From Rhodocyclaceae bacterium (GTDB taxonomy: Bacteria > Pseudomonadota > Gammaproteobacteria > Burkholderiales > Rhodocyclaceae), in NCBI GenBank assembly GCA_026417115.1, contig JAOADW010000046.1, positions 16,856 to 80,855 of the forward strand: a DNA stretch of 64,000 bases, in the 5' to 3' direction. The notes beneath the pieces are model-generated. The model ran no database searches. It was given only the letters and a program-made list of their open reading frames with translations, and was not told the origin of the DNA. Each line of letters begins with the position of its first letter. The first letter of the stretch is position 1. Shown one piece after another: positions 52,645 through 64,000 of this stretch. Both the position numbers and the translations under genes were made by a program.

Positions 52645-53378
52645 GCCAAGACACCGTCACCGCCGAAGAGCTCGAACATTTCACCACCGACAATCGGCGC
52701 GAAATCATATTCTATTTGCATCAACTGATCCACGATGGGGAACGCGTCAGCGTGATCTTCGACGAAGGCCGCGAAAGCCTGCTCACGATACTGCTCGCAC
52801 TCGACGAGGAAGCCGGGTTGCTCTATTTCGACTGGGGCGGCTCCGAGACCACACGGCGCAAATTGCTCGCTTCGCATCACGTGATCTTCGTCTGCGCCCC
52901 GCATGGGGTGAGAAACCAGTTCGTCACCCATGCCGTACACACGGCGACCCATCAAGGGCGTCCCGCCTACGTGACGGAAATCCCTGAACGGTATACCCGC
53001 TTACAGCGGCGTGAATTCTTTCGCCTCGTGTTGCCCATCAGCCGCCGGCCCGAAATCGTCCTCAAACTCAAGGATGGCCAGGAAGCCCGCTTCTCGGTCA
53101 CCGACATCAGCATCGGCGGACTCGCCCTCGAGCGACCCGGAGATTTACCCCCTGATCTCGTGCCCGGCGATGTCTGGCCAAACGTGCGCCTCGATTTGCG
53201 CGGCGTAGGCACCCTCACCGTCACCCTCGAGCTGCGCAACCAAGCCCTCGTCGAGCGTGGCGGCAAGCATTTTTCCCGCTTGGGTTTTCGTTTCCTCAAC
53301 CTCCCGCACGCCTTGGAGCGCGACCTTCAGCGCTTCATCACCGAAGTGCAGCGCGAAGAGCGGGCAAGGCTCGCGTAA
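52641..53378 (+). CDS. PilZ-domain (YcgR-like) c-di-GMP binding protein
   Basis: RLQRREFFRLVLPISRRPEIVLKL...FSVTDISIGGLAL: RxxxR and DxSxxG motifs; ATGA overlap with miaA. Confidence 0.88.
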   Translation: MSQDTVTAEELEHFTTDNRREIIFYLHQLIHDGERVSVIFDEGRESLLTILLALDEEAGLLYFDWGGSETTRRKLLASHHVIFVCAPHGVRNQFVTHAVHTATHQGRPAYVTEIPERYTRLQRREFFRLVLPISRRPEIVLKLKDGQEARFSVTDISIGGLALERPGDLPPDLVPGDVWPNVRLDLRGVGTLTVTLELRNQALVERGGKHFSRLGFRFLNLPHALERDLQRFITEVQREERARLA

Positions 53379-53388
53379 GCCGACGACA

Positions 53389-54429
53389 TCATGCCGTCAG
53401 CAAGACTGCCGGCTCATCCTCGGCATGGGGCGCAATGACGCCGATGCGATAGACCGTTTCGCCCGCTGCCTGCAACATTTCCGAGGCAAGGCGCGCATGC
53501 TCGGGGGCAACGATCACGACCATGCCGATGCCGCAATTGAAGACACGGTACATCTCGTCATCGGCGACATCCCCGGCCCGTTGCAACCAAGCGAACAGAG
53601 GCGGCAAGGGCCATGCCTTGCGCTCGATGATCGCAGCCATCCTGCGCGGAAGTATGCGCGGAACGTTGCCGACGAGCCCCCCGCCAGTGATATGGGCCAG
53701 TCCTTTGACCGGTATGGCCTGAATCAGGGCACGTATCGATTTGACATAGATGCGCGTAGGTTCCATGAGCACGTCGGCGAGACGGCGTCCCTGGAAATCG
53801 GCGTCGAGATCCGGCTTCTCGCGCGCAAGAATGCGGCGAATCAGCGAATAGCCATTCGAGTGGGCGCCCGATGAAGCCAGTCCCAGGATCACGTCGCCAG
53901 GCACGATCGTGTGGCCATCGATGATGGCGTCTTTTTCGACGACCCCCACCGCAAAACCGGCAAGGTCGTATTCGCCCACCGGATACATGTCCGGCATCTC
54001 CGCCGTCTCGCCGCCGATCAAGGCGCAGCCCGCCATCTCACAGCCCCTGGCGATGCCTGCGATGACGGTTGCGGCTTTCTCCACCTCGAGCCGGCCGCAG
54101 GCGAAATAATCGAGGAAAAACAGTGGTTCGGCGCCAGAAACGAGGATGTCATTGACGCTCATGGCCACCAGATCTTGCCCCACGGTATCGTGACGATCGA
54201 GCTCAAAGGCGAGCTTGAGCTTGGTGCCCACGCCATCGGTGCCGGAAACCAAGACCGGGTGGCGATAAGTACGGCCGATCTCGAACAAGGCGCCGAATCC
54301 TCCAATCCCTGCCAGCACCTCGGGCCTCAAGGTGCGCTTTGCAGCGGGTCGAATGCGCTCGACGAGCGCGTCGCCGGCGTCGATATCGACGCCAGCATCA
54401 CGATACGTCAAAGAAGAGGGCTTGCTCAT
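53389..54429 (-). CDS. purM: Phosphoribosylformylglycinamidine cyclo-ligase
   Basis: [56 protein letters not shown]. Confidence 0.98.
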   Translation of the reverse strand: MSKPSSLTYRDAGVDIDAGDALVERIRPAAKRTLRPEVLAGIGGFGALFEIGRTYRHPVLVSGTDGVGTKLKLAFELDRHDTVGQDLVAMSVNDILVSGAEPLFFLDYFACGRLEVEKAATVIAGIARGCEMAGCALIGGETAEMPDMYPVGEYDLAGFAVGVVEKDAIIDGHTIVPGDVILGLASSGAHSNGYSLIRRILAREKPDLDADFQGRRLADVLMEPTRIYVKSIRALIQAIPVKGLAHITGGGLVGNVPRILPRRMAAIIERKAWPLPPLFAWLQRAGDVADDEMYRVFNCGIGMVVIVAPEHARLASEMLQAAGETVYRIGVIAPHAEDEPAVLLTA

Positions 54430-54517
54430 GGCGGCGAGGGGATGCGAGCGAAGGAGATTTACGGCGATAATTCGCATTTTCAATGCTTACCGAGATTCTA
54501 CCGGACGGATTCGGCCC

Positions 54518-55198
54518 TTGACGCAACTGTTGCTCGATCTAAAGCCCGCCCAACCCCCCTCGTTCGACAATTTCGTCGTCGGAGAAAACCGCGAATTGCT
54601 CGCTCGGCTCAGCGCCCTCGCAAGCCGGGGAGATTTCGATGCGCTCTATCTTTGGGGACCTTCTGGCAGTGGCAAGACGCATTTGCTTACTGCGACCGCG
54701 CACGCATCGCTTTGCCGCCGCCCGGTGCTTTTCCTGTCAGCCCCTTGTGAGGCGAGCCACCTCGTCGCCCCTTCGGGGGGGCTTTTGATCATCGACGACG
54801 TGAATCGGCTCGACGAAAGCGCGCAGATTGCGCTCTTCCGCATTTTCAACACTGCCCGCCTGATCGGAGTCGGCATGTTGCTCTCGGGCCCTTGCGCGCC
54901 GGGACGATTGCGGCTACGCCCGGATCTCAAAAGCCGCATCGAGCAAATGCTCGTCTATGAAGTGCGCACGCTCAATGACGAAGAAAAGGCGGCCGCCTTG
55001 CGCCGCCATGCCTTAGAGCGGGGCTTGCGGCTCGATGACGGCCTCGTCAATTATTTGCTTTCCCATGGGCGTCGCGACTTGCCCTCCTTGATGGCGGTGC
55101 TCGATCAACTCGATCGCGCCACCCTCGAGCGCAAACGCCAGGCCACGCTTCCCTTGCTCAAGGAAATCCTGCAACCTCCGCTTTTACCCGGACAATGA
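54518..55198 (+). CDS. hda: DnaA-related regulatory protein Hda (TTG start)
   Basis: TQLLLDLKPAQPPSFDNFVVGENRELLARL, LYLWGPSGSGKTHLL, LIIDDVNRLDESAQIALFRIFN. Confidence 0.93.
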   Translation: MTQLLLDLKPAQPPSFDNFVVGENRELLARLSALASRGDFDALYLWGPSGSGKTHLLTATAHASLCRRPVLFLSAPCEASHLVAPSGGLLIIDDVNRLDESAQIALFRIFNTARLIGVGMLLSGPCAPGRLRLRPDLKSRIEQMLVYEVRTLNDEEKAAALRRHALERGLRLDDGLVNYLLSHGRRDLPSLMAVLDQLDRATLERKRQATLPLLKEILQPPLLPGQ

Positions 55199-55890
55199 TG
55201 CGACTTGCACTGTTCGATCTCGACAACACCCTGTTAGCCGGCGATTCGGATTTCGCATGGGCCCAGTTCTTGATCGCCAAGGGCGTTCTCGACCGCGAAG
55301 TCCATGCCGCCAAGAATCAAGCGTTCTATGACGATTACAAAGCCGGCGTGCTCGACATCGAGGCCTTTCTTGCATTCCAGCTCGCCCCTCTCTCCCGCCA
55401 TACGAGAAGCGAGCTCGACGCCTGGCATCGCGAATTCATGGCCACCTACATCGCGCCCATGATGACCCCTGCTGCGCGCACGCTCGTTGCACGCCATCGC
55501 GACGCCGGGGATTTGTGCGCAGTGGTCACCGCGACGAACAGCTTCGTCACGGGACCCATCGCGCGCGCATTTGGCATCGAACATCTGATCGCCACCATTC
55601 CGGCCTGTGAAAACGGCCACTTCACTGGCAAGGTGCGCGGCATCCCCGCTTTCCGGGAGGGCAAGATCGCGCGCGTCGAGGCCTGGCTCGAAACCCTCGG
55701 CCTGTGGTGGGGGTCTTTCGCAGAAACTTGGTTTTACAGCGATTCCCTGAACGATCTGCCTTTGCTGCAACGGGTCAGCCATCCCGTGGCGGTCGATCCC
55801 GATGACACGCTGCGCCGAGAGGCCGCGAGTCGTGGCTGGCCCATCATGAGCTTGCGCACATCGACGCACACAACCCCCCATGATGCGTAA
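55195..55890 (+). CDS. HAD-IB family hydrolase (SerB-like)
   Basis: MRLALFDLDNTLLAGDSDFAW, DSLNDLPLL. Confidence 0.93.
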   Translation: MMRLALFDLDNTLLAGDSDFAWAQFLIAKGVLDREVHAAKNQAFYDDYKAGVLDIEAFLAFQLAPLSRHTRSELDAWHREFMATYIAPMMTPAARTLVARHRDAGDLCAVVTATNSFVTGPIARAFGIEHLIATIPACENGHFTGKVRGIPAFREGKIARVEAWLETLGLWWGSFAETWFYSDSLNDLPLLQRVSHPVAVDPDDTLRREAASRGWPIMSLRTSTHTTPHDA

Positions 55891-57232
55891 ACTCCTCCGT
55901 CGTGTTTTCCTCCGCGGCAAACCCAAACAAGGGGAAGCCGAGAAGATTCCAGCCGCGCGTCACGGCATTCGTCCCGAACACATCTCGGCTGGCGCGCGCC
56001 ACGTCTGCGATGTGCTGCAGGGCGCAGGATTTTCGGCCTTCATCGTGGGCGGCGCCGTGCGCGACCTGATTGCCGGCATCCCCCCGAAAGACTTCGATGT
56101 CGCCACGAACGCCACGCCTAGCGAGGTGCGCGCACTCTTCCGCCGCTCCCGCATCATTGGTCGCCGCTTTCAAATCGTGCACGTCCTCGTCGGCCCCGAA
56201 ACCATCGAAGTCTCCACCTTTCGCGCGCTCCACGACGACGCCACGATCAAAGACGAACACGGCCGCATCTTGCGCGACAATGTCTGGGGGACGATGGAAG
56301 AGGACGCAGCGCGACGCGACTTCACCATCAACGCCCTTTATTACGACCCGAATACGGGTCTTGTGCATGACTTTCATCATGGCGTGCAAGATCTCGAACG
56401 GCGCACCCTGCGCATGATCGGCGACGCGCGCGCGCGTTACCGCGAAGATCCGGTGCGCATGCTGCGCGCCGTGCGACTTTCCGCCAAGCTCGGCCTACGC
56501 ATGGATGCGGCGGTGGAAGCACCGATCGCCGAGATGGCGCATCTGATCGAAAACGTCCCTGCGGCGCGCCTCTTCGACGAGATGTTGAAAATCCTCTTTT
56601 CCGGACATGCCCTCGAATGCGTGCACGCCTTGCGCGCCGAAGGACTGCATCATGGTCTGTTGCCCTTGCTCGATGTGATCCTCGATGAGCCGCAGGGCGA
56701 AAAATTTGTACGGCTTGCGCTGACCGACACCGACCGTCGTGTGCGCGAAGGGAAACGCACCTCACCAGGCTTCCTGTTCGCGGCTTTGCTTTGGCATCAA
56801 GTGCTCTCCAATTGGGAAAGTAAAAAAGCAAGCGGGCGGCCCGCGATTTTGGCGCTCCATGACGCAATGGAGGAAGTGCTGGCCGTGCAAAGCGAAAAGC
56901 TCGCGATTGCGCGCCGCATTCTCGGCGACATCAAGGAGATTTGGCTGATGCAACCGCGCTTCGAAAAACGCAGCGGGCGTGCGCCATTCCGCCTCATCGA
57001 ACAGCCACGCTTCCGCGCTGCCTGGGATTTTCTACGCCTGCGCGCAGAAAGCGGCGAAGCGCCCAGCGAACTCGTCGAATGGTGGCGCCAATTCGCCGAA
57101 AGCGATTCGGCAACGCGAGAAGCCATGCTCAAGCCCGAAAGCAGCAAAACGAAAAAGCGCCGTCGCCGAGGGCGGAGAAAAACCGCCCTGGACGCAGAAA
57201 GCGCCTCTCTCGACGCCAGGGAGGCGCAATGA
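55880..57232 (+). CDS. pcnB: Poly(A) polymerase / tRNA nucleotidyltransferase family
   Basis: AFIVGGAVRDLIAGIPPKDFDVATNATP, RRDFTINALYYDP, basic C-terminal tail. Confidence 0.95.
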   Translation: MMRKLLRRVFLRGKPKQGEAEKIPAARHGIRPEHISAGARHVCDVLQGAGFSAFIVGGAVRDLIAGIPPKDFDVATNATPSEVRALFRRSRIIGRRFQIVHVLVGPETIEVSTFRALHDDATIKDEHGRILRDNVWGTMEEDAARRDFTINALYYDPNTGLVHDFHHGVQDLERRTLRMIGDARARYREDPVRMLRAVRLSAKLGLRMDAAVEAPIAEMAHLIENVPAARLFDEMLKILFSGHALECVHALRAEGLHHGLLPLLDVILDEPQGEKFVRLALTDTDRRVREGKRTSPGFLFAALLWHQVLSNWESKKASGRPAILALHDAMEEVLAVQSEKLAIARRILGDIKEIWLMQPRFEKRSGRAPFRLIEQPRFRAAWDFLRLRAESGEAPSELVEWWRQFAESDSATREAMLKPESSKTKKRRRRGRRKTALDAESASLDAREAQ

Positions 57233-57723
57233 AGGACACTCTCGCCTACGTCGCATTGGGCGCGAACCTTGGCGACCCCATCGCGACGGTGATGAGTGCC
57301 GTCGAACGACTTGCCGCCCTTCCCCACGCCGAAATGATTGCGGCTTCCTCGCTCTACCGCACCGCACCCCTGGGGCTCAAAAATCAGCCCGATTTCATCA
57401 ATGCGGTCGCCCTGCTCCGCGTCGATAGCAGCCGCCTGCCAGCGCCGGCGCTGCTCGCCGCGCTCTTTGCCATCGAAACCGAATTCGGTCGCGTGCGCAG
57501 CATCAAAAACGCGCCGCGCACTCTCGATCTCGACCTCTTGCTCTACGGCGAAGAACAGTGGCGGACCCCGACGCTCACCCTGCCGCACCCACGCATGGCG
57601 GAGCGCGCCTTCGTGCTCGCCCCGCTCGCCGAAATCGCCCCCCACTTGTCGATCCCAGACCATGGCTCCGTCAGCGAGCTCCTACCCACCCTTGCCCACC
57701 AGCGCGTCGAGAAGCTCACATGA
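57229..57723 (+). CDS. folK: HPPK, 2-amino-4-hydroxy-6-hydroxymethyldihydropteridine diphosphokinase
   Basis: YVALGANLGDPIATV, RTLDLDLLLYGEE, LTLPHPRMAERAFVLAPLAEIAP. Confidence 0.97.
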   Translation: MKDTLAYVALGANLGDPIATVMSAVERLAALPHAEMIAASSLYRTAPLGLKNQPDFINAVALLRVDSSRLPAPALLAALFAIETEFGRVRSIKNAPRTLDLDLLLYGEEQWRTPTLTLPHPRMAERAFVLAPLAEIAPHLSIPDHGSVSELLPTLAHQRVEKLT

Positions 57724-58078
57724 ATCTCTCCCTGCAAATCCCCGTTGTCTGGCAAACCGTCGCATTGCTGACGCTCTCCAACGTATTTATGACTTTTGCA
57801 TGGTATGCGCACCTCAAGAATCTCAATGACCGCCCTTGGTGGGTCGCCGCACTTGCTTCCTGGGGCATCGCCCTGTTCGAATATCTGTTGCAGGTGCCCG
57901 CCAACCGCATCGGTCATCAAGAGTTGTCGGTGGCGCAGCTGAAGATCATCCAGGAAGCGATCGCGCTCGCCGTCTTCGCGCCCTTCGTCGTCTTCTATCT
58001 GCATGAGCCGCTCAAACTCGATTATCTCTGGGCGGCTTTGTGTATCCTAGGCGCGGTGTATTTCATCTTTCGTCAGCC

Positions 58079-58082
<4 letters not shown>
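57720..58082 (+). CDS. DMT/DUF486 family small membrane protein
   Basis: TVALLTLSNVFMTFAWYAHLKNLNDRPWWVAALASWGIALFEYLLQVPANRIGH. Confidence 0.9.
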
Positions 58083-59750
<1,668 letters not shown>

Positions 59751-59780
59751 CGCCCCAGGGAAGCCCACGCGTTCCCGCGA

Positions 59781-59794
59781 TTGATCATCATCAA
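59781..59794. promoter_or_regulatory. FNR/DNR-type box upstream of norC
   Basis: TTGATCATCATCAA matches TTGAT-N4-ATCAA exactly; centred ~79 nt before the norC ATG. Confidence 0.8.
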
Positions 59795-59866
59795 GGAATC
59801 ACCGCGGATGCTCTCGTAGAGTCCCCCCACGCCGCACGTCGCGGCTCAACGAATAGGGGGGTTTCT

Positions 59867-60301
59867 ATGAGTGAAGCATTTACCACATCGACCGCCCGCA
59901 ACATCTTTTACGGCGGCACGATGTTTTTTCTCCTGCTGTTTTTGGCTCTCACATACCAAACGGAGCAAGTGCTCCCGCAACGCGACAAGCGTGAGCTGCT
60001 CGCTGATCCGAAAGTCGTCGCGGGCAAAAAGATCTGGGAGGAAAACAATTGCATCGGCTGCCATACGCTGCTCGGCGAAGGCGCTTATTTCGCGCCCGAG
60101 CTCGGCAATGTCGTCGCGCGGCTAGGCGGTAAAGAGGCAGTCAAGGCTTTCATTCAGTCGCGACCGAAAGAAGGCGTGCCGGGGCGGCGCAGCATGCCGC
60201 AATTCAATTTTACCGATCAACAGCTCGAGGAAATCGCATCCTTCCTCGAATATGTCGGTCAAATCAATACCGCCAAATGGCCGCCCAATATCCAGGGTTG
60301 A
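59867..60301 (+). CDS. norC: Nitric oxide reductase cytochrome c subunit
   Basis: TM anchor, CIGCHTLLGEGAYFAPELGNV, PNFNFTDQQLEEIASFLEYV-like tail. Confidence 0.96.
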   Translation: MSEAFTTSTARNIFYGGTMFFLLLFLALTYQTEQVLPQRDKRELLADPKVVAGKKIWEENNCIGCHTLLGEGAYFAPELGNVVARLGGKEAVKAFIQSRPKEGVPGRRSMPQFNFTDQQLEEIASFLEYVGQINTAKWPPNIQG

Positions 60302-61708
<1,407 letters not shown>

Positions 61709-61731
61709 ATGATTCGCCTCCTCCTCCGGCC

Positions 61732-61758
61732 GGCGCCGCACTGCGGCGCCGTTTTTTT
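61732..61758 (+). terminator. Intrinsic terminator after norB
   Basis: CGGCGCCGCACTGCGGCGCCGTTTTTTT. Confidence 0.88.
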
Positions 61759-61825
61759 GCCCCTGCTCAGAGGTATGGATTTTTGCTAATATTTTCTTTT
61801 CGGATTTTTGGCCTCGAGGCATTCC

Positions 61826-62152
61826 ATGAGCGAACACATTCTTTACGTCACCGACGCCAACTTCAAAAGCGAAGTGCTCGATTCCGTGCTACCCGTGCTC
61901 GTCGACTACTGGGCGGAATGGTGTGGCCCCTGCAAAATGATCGCGCCCCTTTTGGACGAAGTGGCGCGCGAGTATGCTGGCCGACTGAAAGTGGCGAAGA
62001 TGAACATCGACGAAAACCCTAAAACCCCTGCCGAATACGGCATTCGCGGCATTCCCACGCTGATGCTGTTCAAAAACGGCAACATCGAGGCCACGAAAGT
62101 CGGCGCGCTCACGAAATCCCAGCTCATCGCCTTCATTGACAGCAACCTCTAA
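61826..62152 (+). CDS. trxA: Thioredoxin
   Basis: [22 protein letters not shown]. Confidence 0.97.
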   Translation: MSEHILYVTDANFKSEVLDSVLPVLVDYWAEWCGPCKMIAPLLDEVAREYAGRLKVAKMNIDENPKTPAEYGIRGIPTLMLFKNGNIEATKVGALTKSQLIAFIDSNL

Positions 62153-62441
62153 TCCCGTTTACACTCCGCGCTGATCGCCTCTTTCCTGCGCGCCCTTCAC
62201 GATCAGGCCTCTGCATAACGCCGCGAACGGGATGAGGCGTGCAACACATGCCGCACAGAAAGCAAGACACGCGGGTGTGGATGAGGCGAGCATTTGGGTA
62301 GCGCATCGCATAAGCCCCGCCCGCTGCAAGTCAGACAGAGGTTTCACGATCACAGCGGATGCGCTTTTTTTCCATCGCATTCATGGCGCATGCGCCTGTC
62401 ACTACCCATTCCTTTCCTAGCTCATACGCGTTTTACTCGTC

Positions 62442-63704
62442 ATGCAGATTTCCGAACTGAAGAACTATCATGTCAGCCAATTGATCGAGATGGCCGACGC
62501 CCTTGGCATCGAGGGCGCCAACCGCCTGCGCAAGCAAGAACTGATCTATGCGATTCTGAAGAGCAAGGCCAAGCGTGGCGAAACGATCTATGGCGATGGC
62601 GTGCTCGAAGTCATGAGCGACGGCTATGGCTTTTTGCGCAGCGCTGACACGTCATACCTCGCCAATCCCGATGACATCTACGTCTCGCCTTCGCAAATCC
62701 GACGTTTCAATCTGCGCACCGGCGACACCATCGAGGGTGAAATCAGGACGCCCAAGGACGGCGAGCGCTATTTCGCCCTGGTCAAGCTCGACAAAGTCAA
62801 TGGCGACTCACCCGAAGTCTGCAAGAACAAAATCCTTTTCGAGAACCTAACGCCCTTGCACCCGACGGTGCATTTGAAGCTCGAGCGCGACATTCGCGCC
62901 GAAGAAAACATCACGGGTCGCGTCATCGACATCATCGCGCCGATTGGCAAGGGCCAGCGTGGTCTTCTGGTGGCGCCGCCGAAGTCGGGCAAGACGGTGA
63001 TGCTCCAGCACATCGCGCATGCCATCGCCGCCAACCATCCCGAAGCGGTTTTGATCGTGTTGTTGATCGACGAGCGTCCCGAGGAAGTGACGGAAATGCA
63101 GCGCACGGTACGCGGCGAGGTCGTCGCCTCCACCTTCGACGAGCCCGCGACGCGGCACGTTCAAGTCGCCGAGATGGTGATCGAAAAAGCAAAGAGGCTG
63201 ACCGAGCACAAAAAAGACGTCGTCATCCTACTGGACTCGATCACGCGTCTTGCGCGCGCCTACAACACGGTGCAGCCTGCTTCCGGCAAAGTGCTCACGG
63301 GTGGAGTGGATGCCAATGCCTTGCAAAAGCCCAAGCGCTTCTTTGGCGCGGCGCGCAACATCGAAGAAGGGGGCAGCCTGACGATCATCGCCACCGCCTT
63401 GATCGACACCGGCAGCCGCATGGACGAGGTGATCTACGAAGAATTCAAGGGCACCGGCAACATGGAAATCCACCTCGACCGGCGCATGGCGGAAAAACGC
63501 GTCTATCCCGCGATCAATGTCAACCGTTCCGGCACGCGTCGGGAAGAGCTGCTGTTGAAGCCGGACGTGTTGCAAAAGGTTTGGATCTTGCGCAAGCTGC
63601 TCTATGGCCTCGATGACGTCGAAGCCATGGAATTTTTGCTCGACAAGATCAAGGCAACCAAAAACAACGCCGAGTTTTTCGAAGCGATGCGCCGCGGCGG
63701 CTGA
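62442..63704 (+). CDS. rho: Transcription termination factor Rho
   Basis: [59 protein letters not shown]. Confidence 0.99.
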   Translation: MQISELKNYHVSQLIEMADALGIEGANRLRKQELIYAILKSKAKRGETIYGDGVLEVMSDGYGFLRSADTSYLANPDDIYVSPSQIRRFNLRTGDTIEGEIRTPKDGERYFALVKLDKVNGDSPEVCKNKILFENLTPLHPTVHLKLERDIRAEENITGRVIDIIAPIGKGQRGLLVAPPKSGKTVMLQHIAHAIAANHPEAVLIVLLIDERPEEVTEMQRTVRGEVVASTFDEPATRHVQVAEMVIEKAKRLTEHKKDVVILLDSITRLARAYNTVQPASGKVLTGGVDANALQKPKRFFGAARNIEEGGSLTIIATALIDTGSRMDEVIYEEFKGTGNMEIHLDRRMAEKRVYPAINVNRSGTRREELLLKPDVLQKVWILRKLLYGLDDVEAMEFLLDKIKATKNNAEFFEAMRRGG

Positions 63705-63814
63705 ACGCATATGCCTCCGACATCGAGAGCCTGAAAGAGTCACGGAGCCCTCATCGCGCGCAGGCGCATCCTCGGATGCCTCACCAGCCAGCCCATCCGC
63801 ACTCACTATGAGTA

Positions 63815-64000
63815 TCAATCCAAAATAGAAATGTCCCCATTTGTCCAAGATAGAGATGCCCCCTTGTCATGCTGAGCGGTTAGGGTGATGGGGATGCGCC
63901 CAGGCCGGGCGGCCTGGGCGGAGGCGGCGGATTTCGGGTTGAACAGCCGGCGCCAGCGATGGCTGGCGGGAGGAGGCGGGCACGGTGGGCTCTGGCGCCG
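63815..64000 (-). mobile_element. C-terminal end of a probable transposase plus IS edge (truncated by window)
   Basis: Open minus-strand frame to the window edge, ...ASHRWRRLFNPKSAASAQAARPGRIPITLTAQHDKGASLSWTNGDISILD*, resembling ISNCY-type transposase tails; terminal tandem repeat ATAGAAATGTCCCC / ATAGAGATGCCCCC. Confidence 0.45.

Noticed and set aside
62152-62233. 8-bp inverted repeat ATCCCGTT/AACGGGAT flanking the trxA-rho gap
   Set aside because: Short arms ~66 nt apart in a GC-rich region; no supporting structure, could be chance.

Overview
This window reads as a betaproteobacterial chromosome segment (Rhodocyclales/Hydrogenophilales-like by gene content; taxonomy is inferred). Most of it is housekeeping: the rpsB-tsf-pyrH-frr-uppS-cdsA-dxr-rseP block, map-glnD, a dTDP-rhamnose operon, aceK/icd, clpSA, glyoxylate-shunt genes, coaBC-dut-radC-rpmBG, mutL-miaA, purM/hda, pcnB-folK-panBC, norCB and trxA-rho. 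Accessory content includes a NapC-like / CX3CH cytochrome / FccAB-like redox cluster (34.9-38.4 kb) and two insertion-sequence remnants. The most interesting find lies in the apparently empty gap between rpmG and a PAS-type sigma-54 activator gene (42.1-42.4 kb). It holds a full sigma-54 regulatory layout on the minus strand: two overlapping inverted-repeat UAS candidates, a perfect IHF consensus, a near-consensus -24/-12 promoter, and an intrinsic terminator about 145 nt downstream. The predicted transcript has no ATG, several C-rich anti-Shine-Dalgarno segments (one in a hairpin loop) and a 5'-3' closing stem. I read it as a candidate sigma-54-dependent small RNA encoded next to its own activator, an arrangement analogous to CbrB-CrcZ. 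All family calls come from reading translations and motifs; no database search was run.
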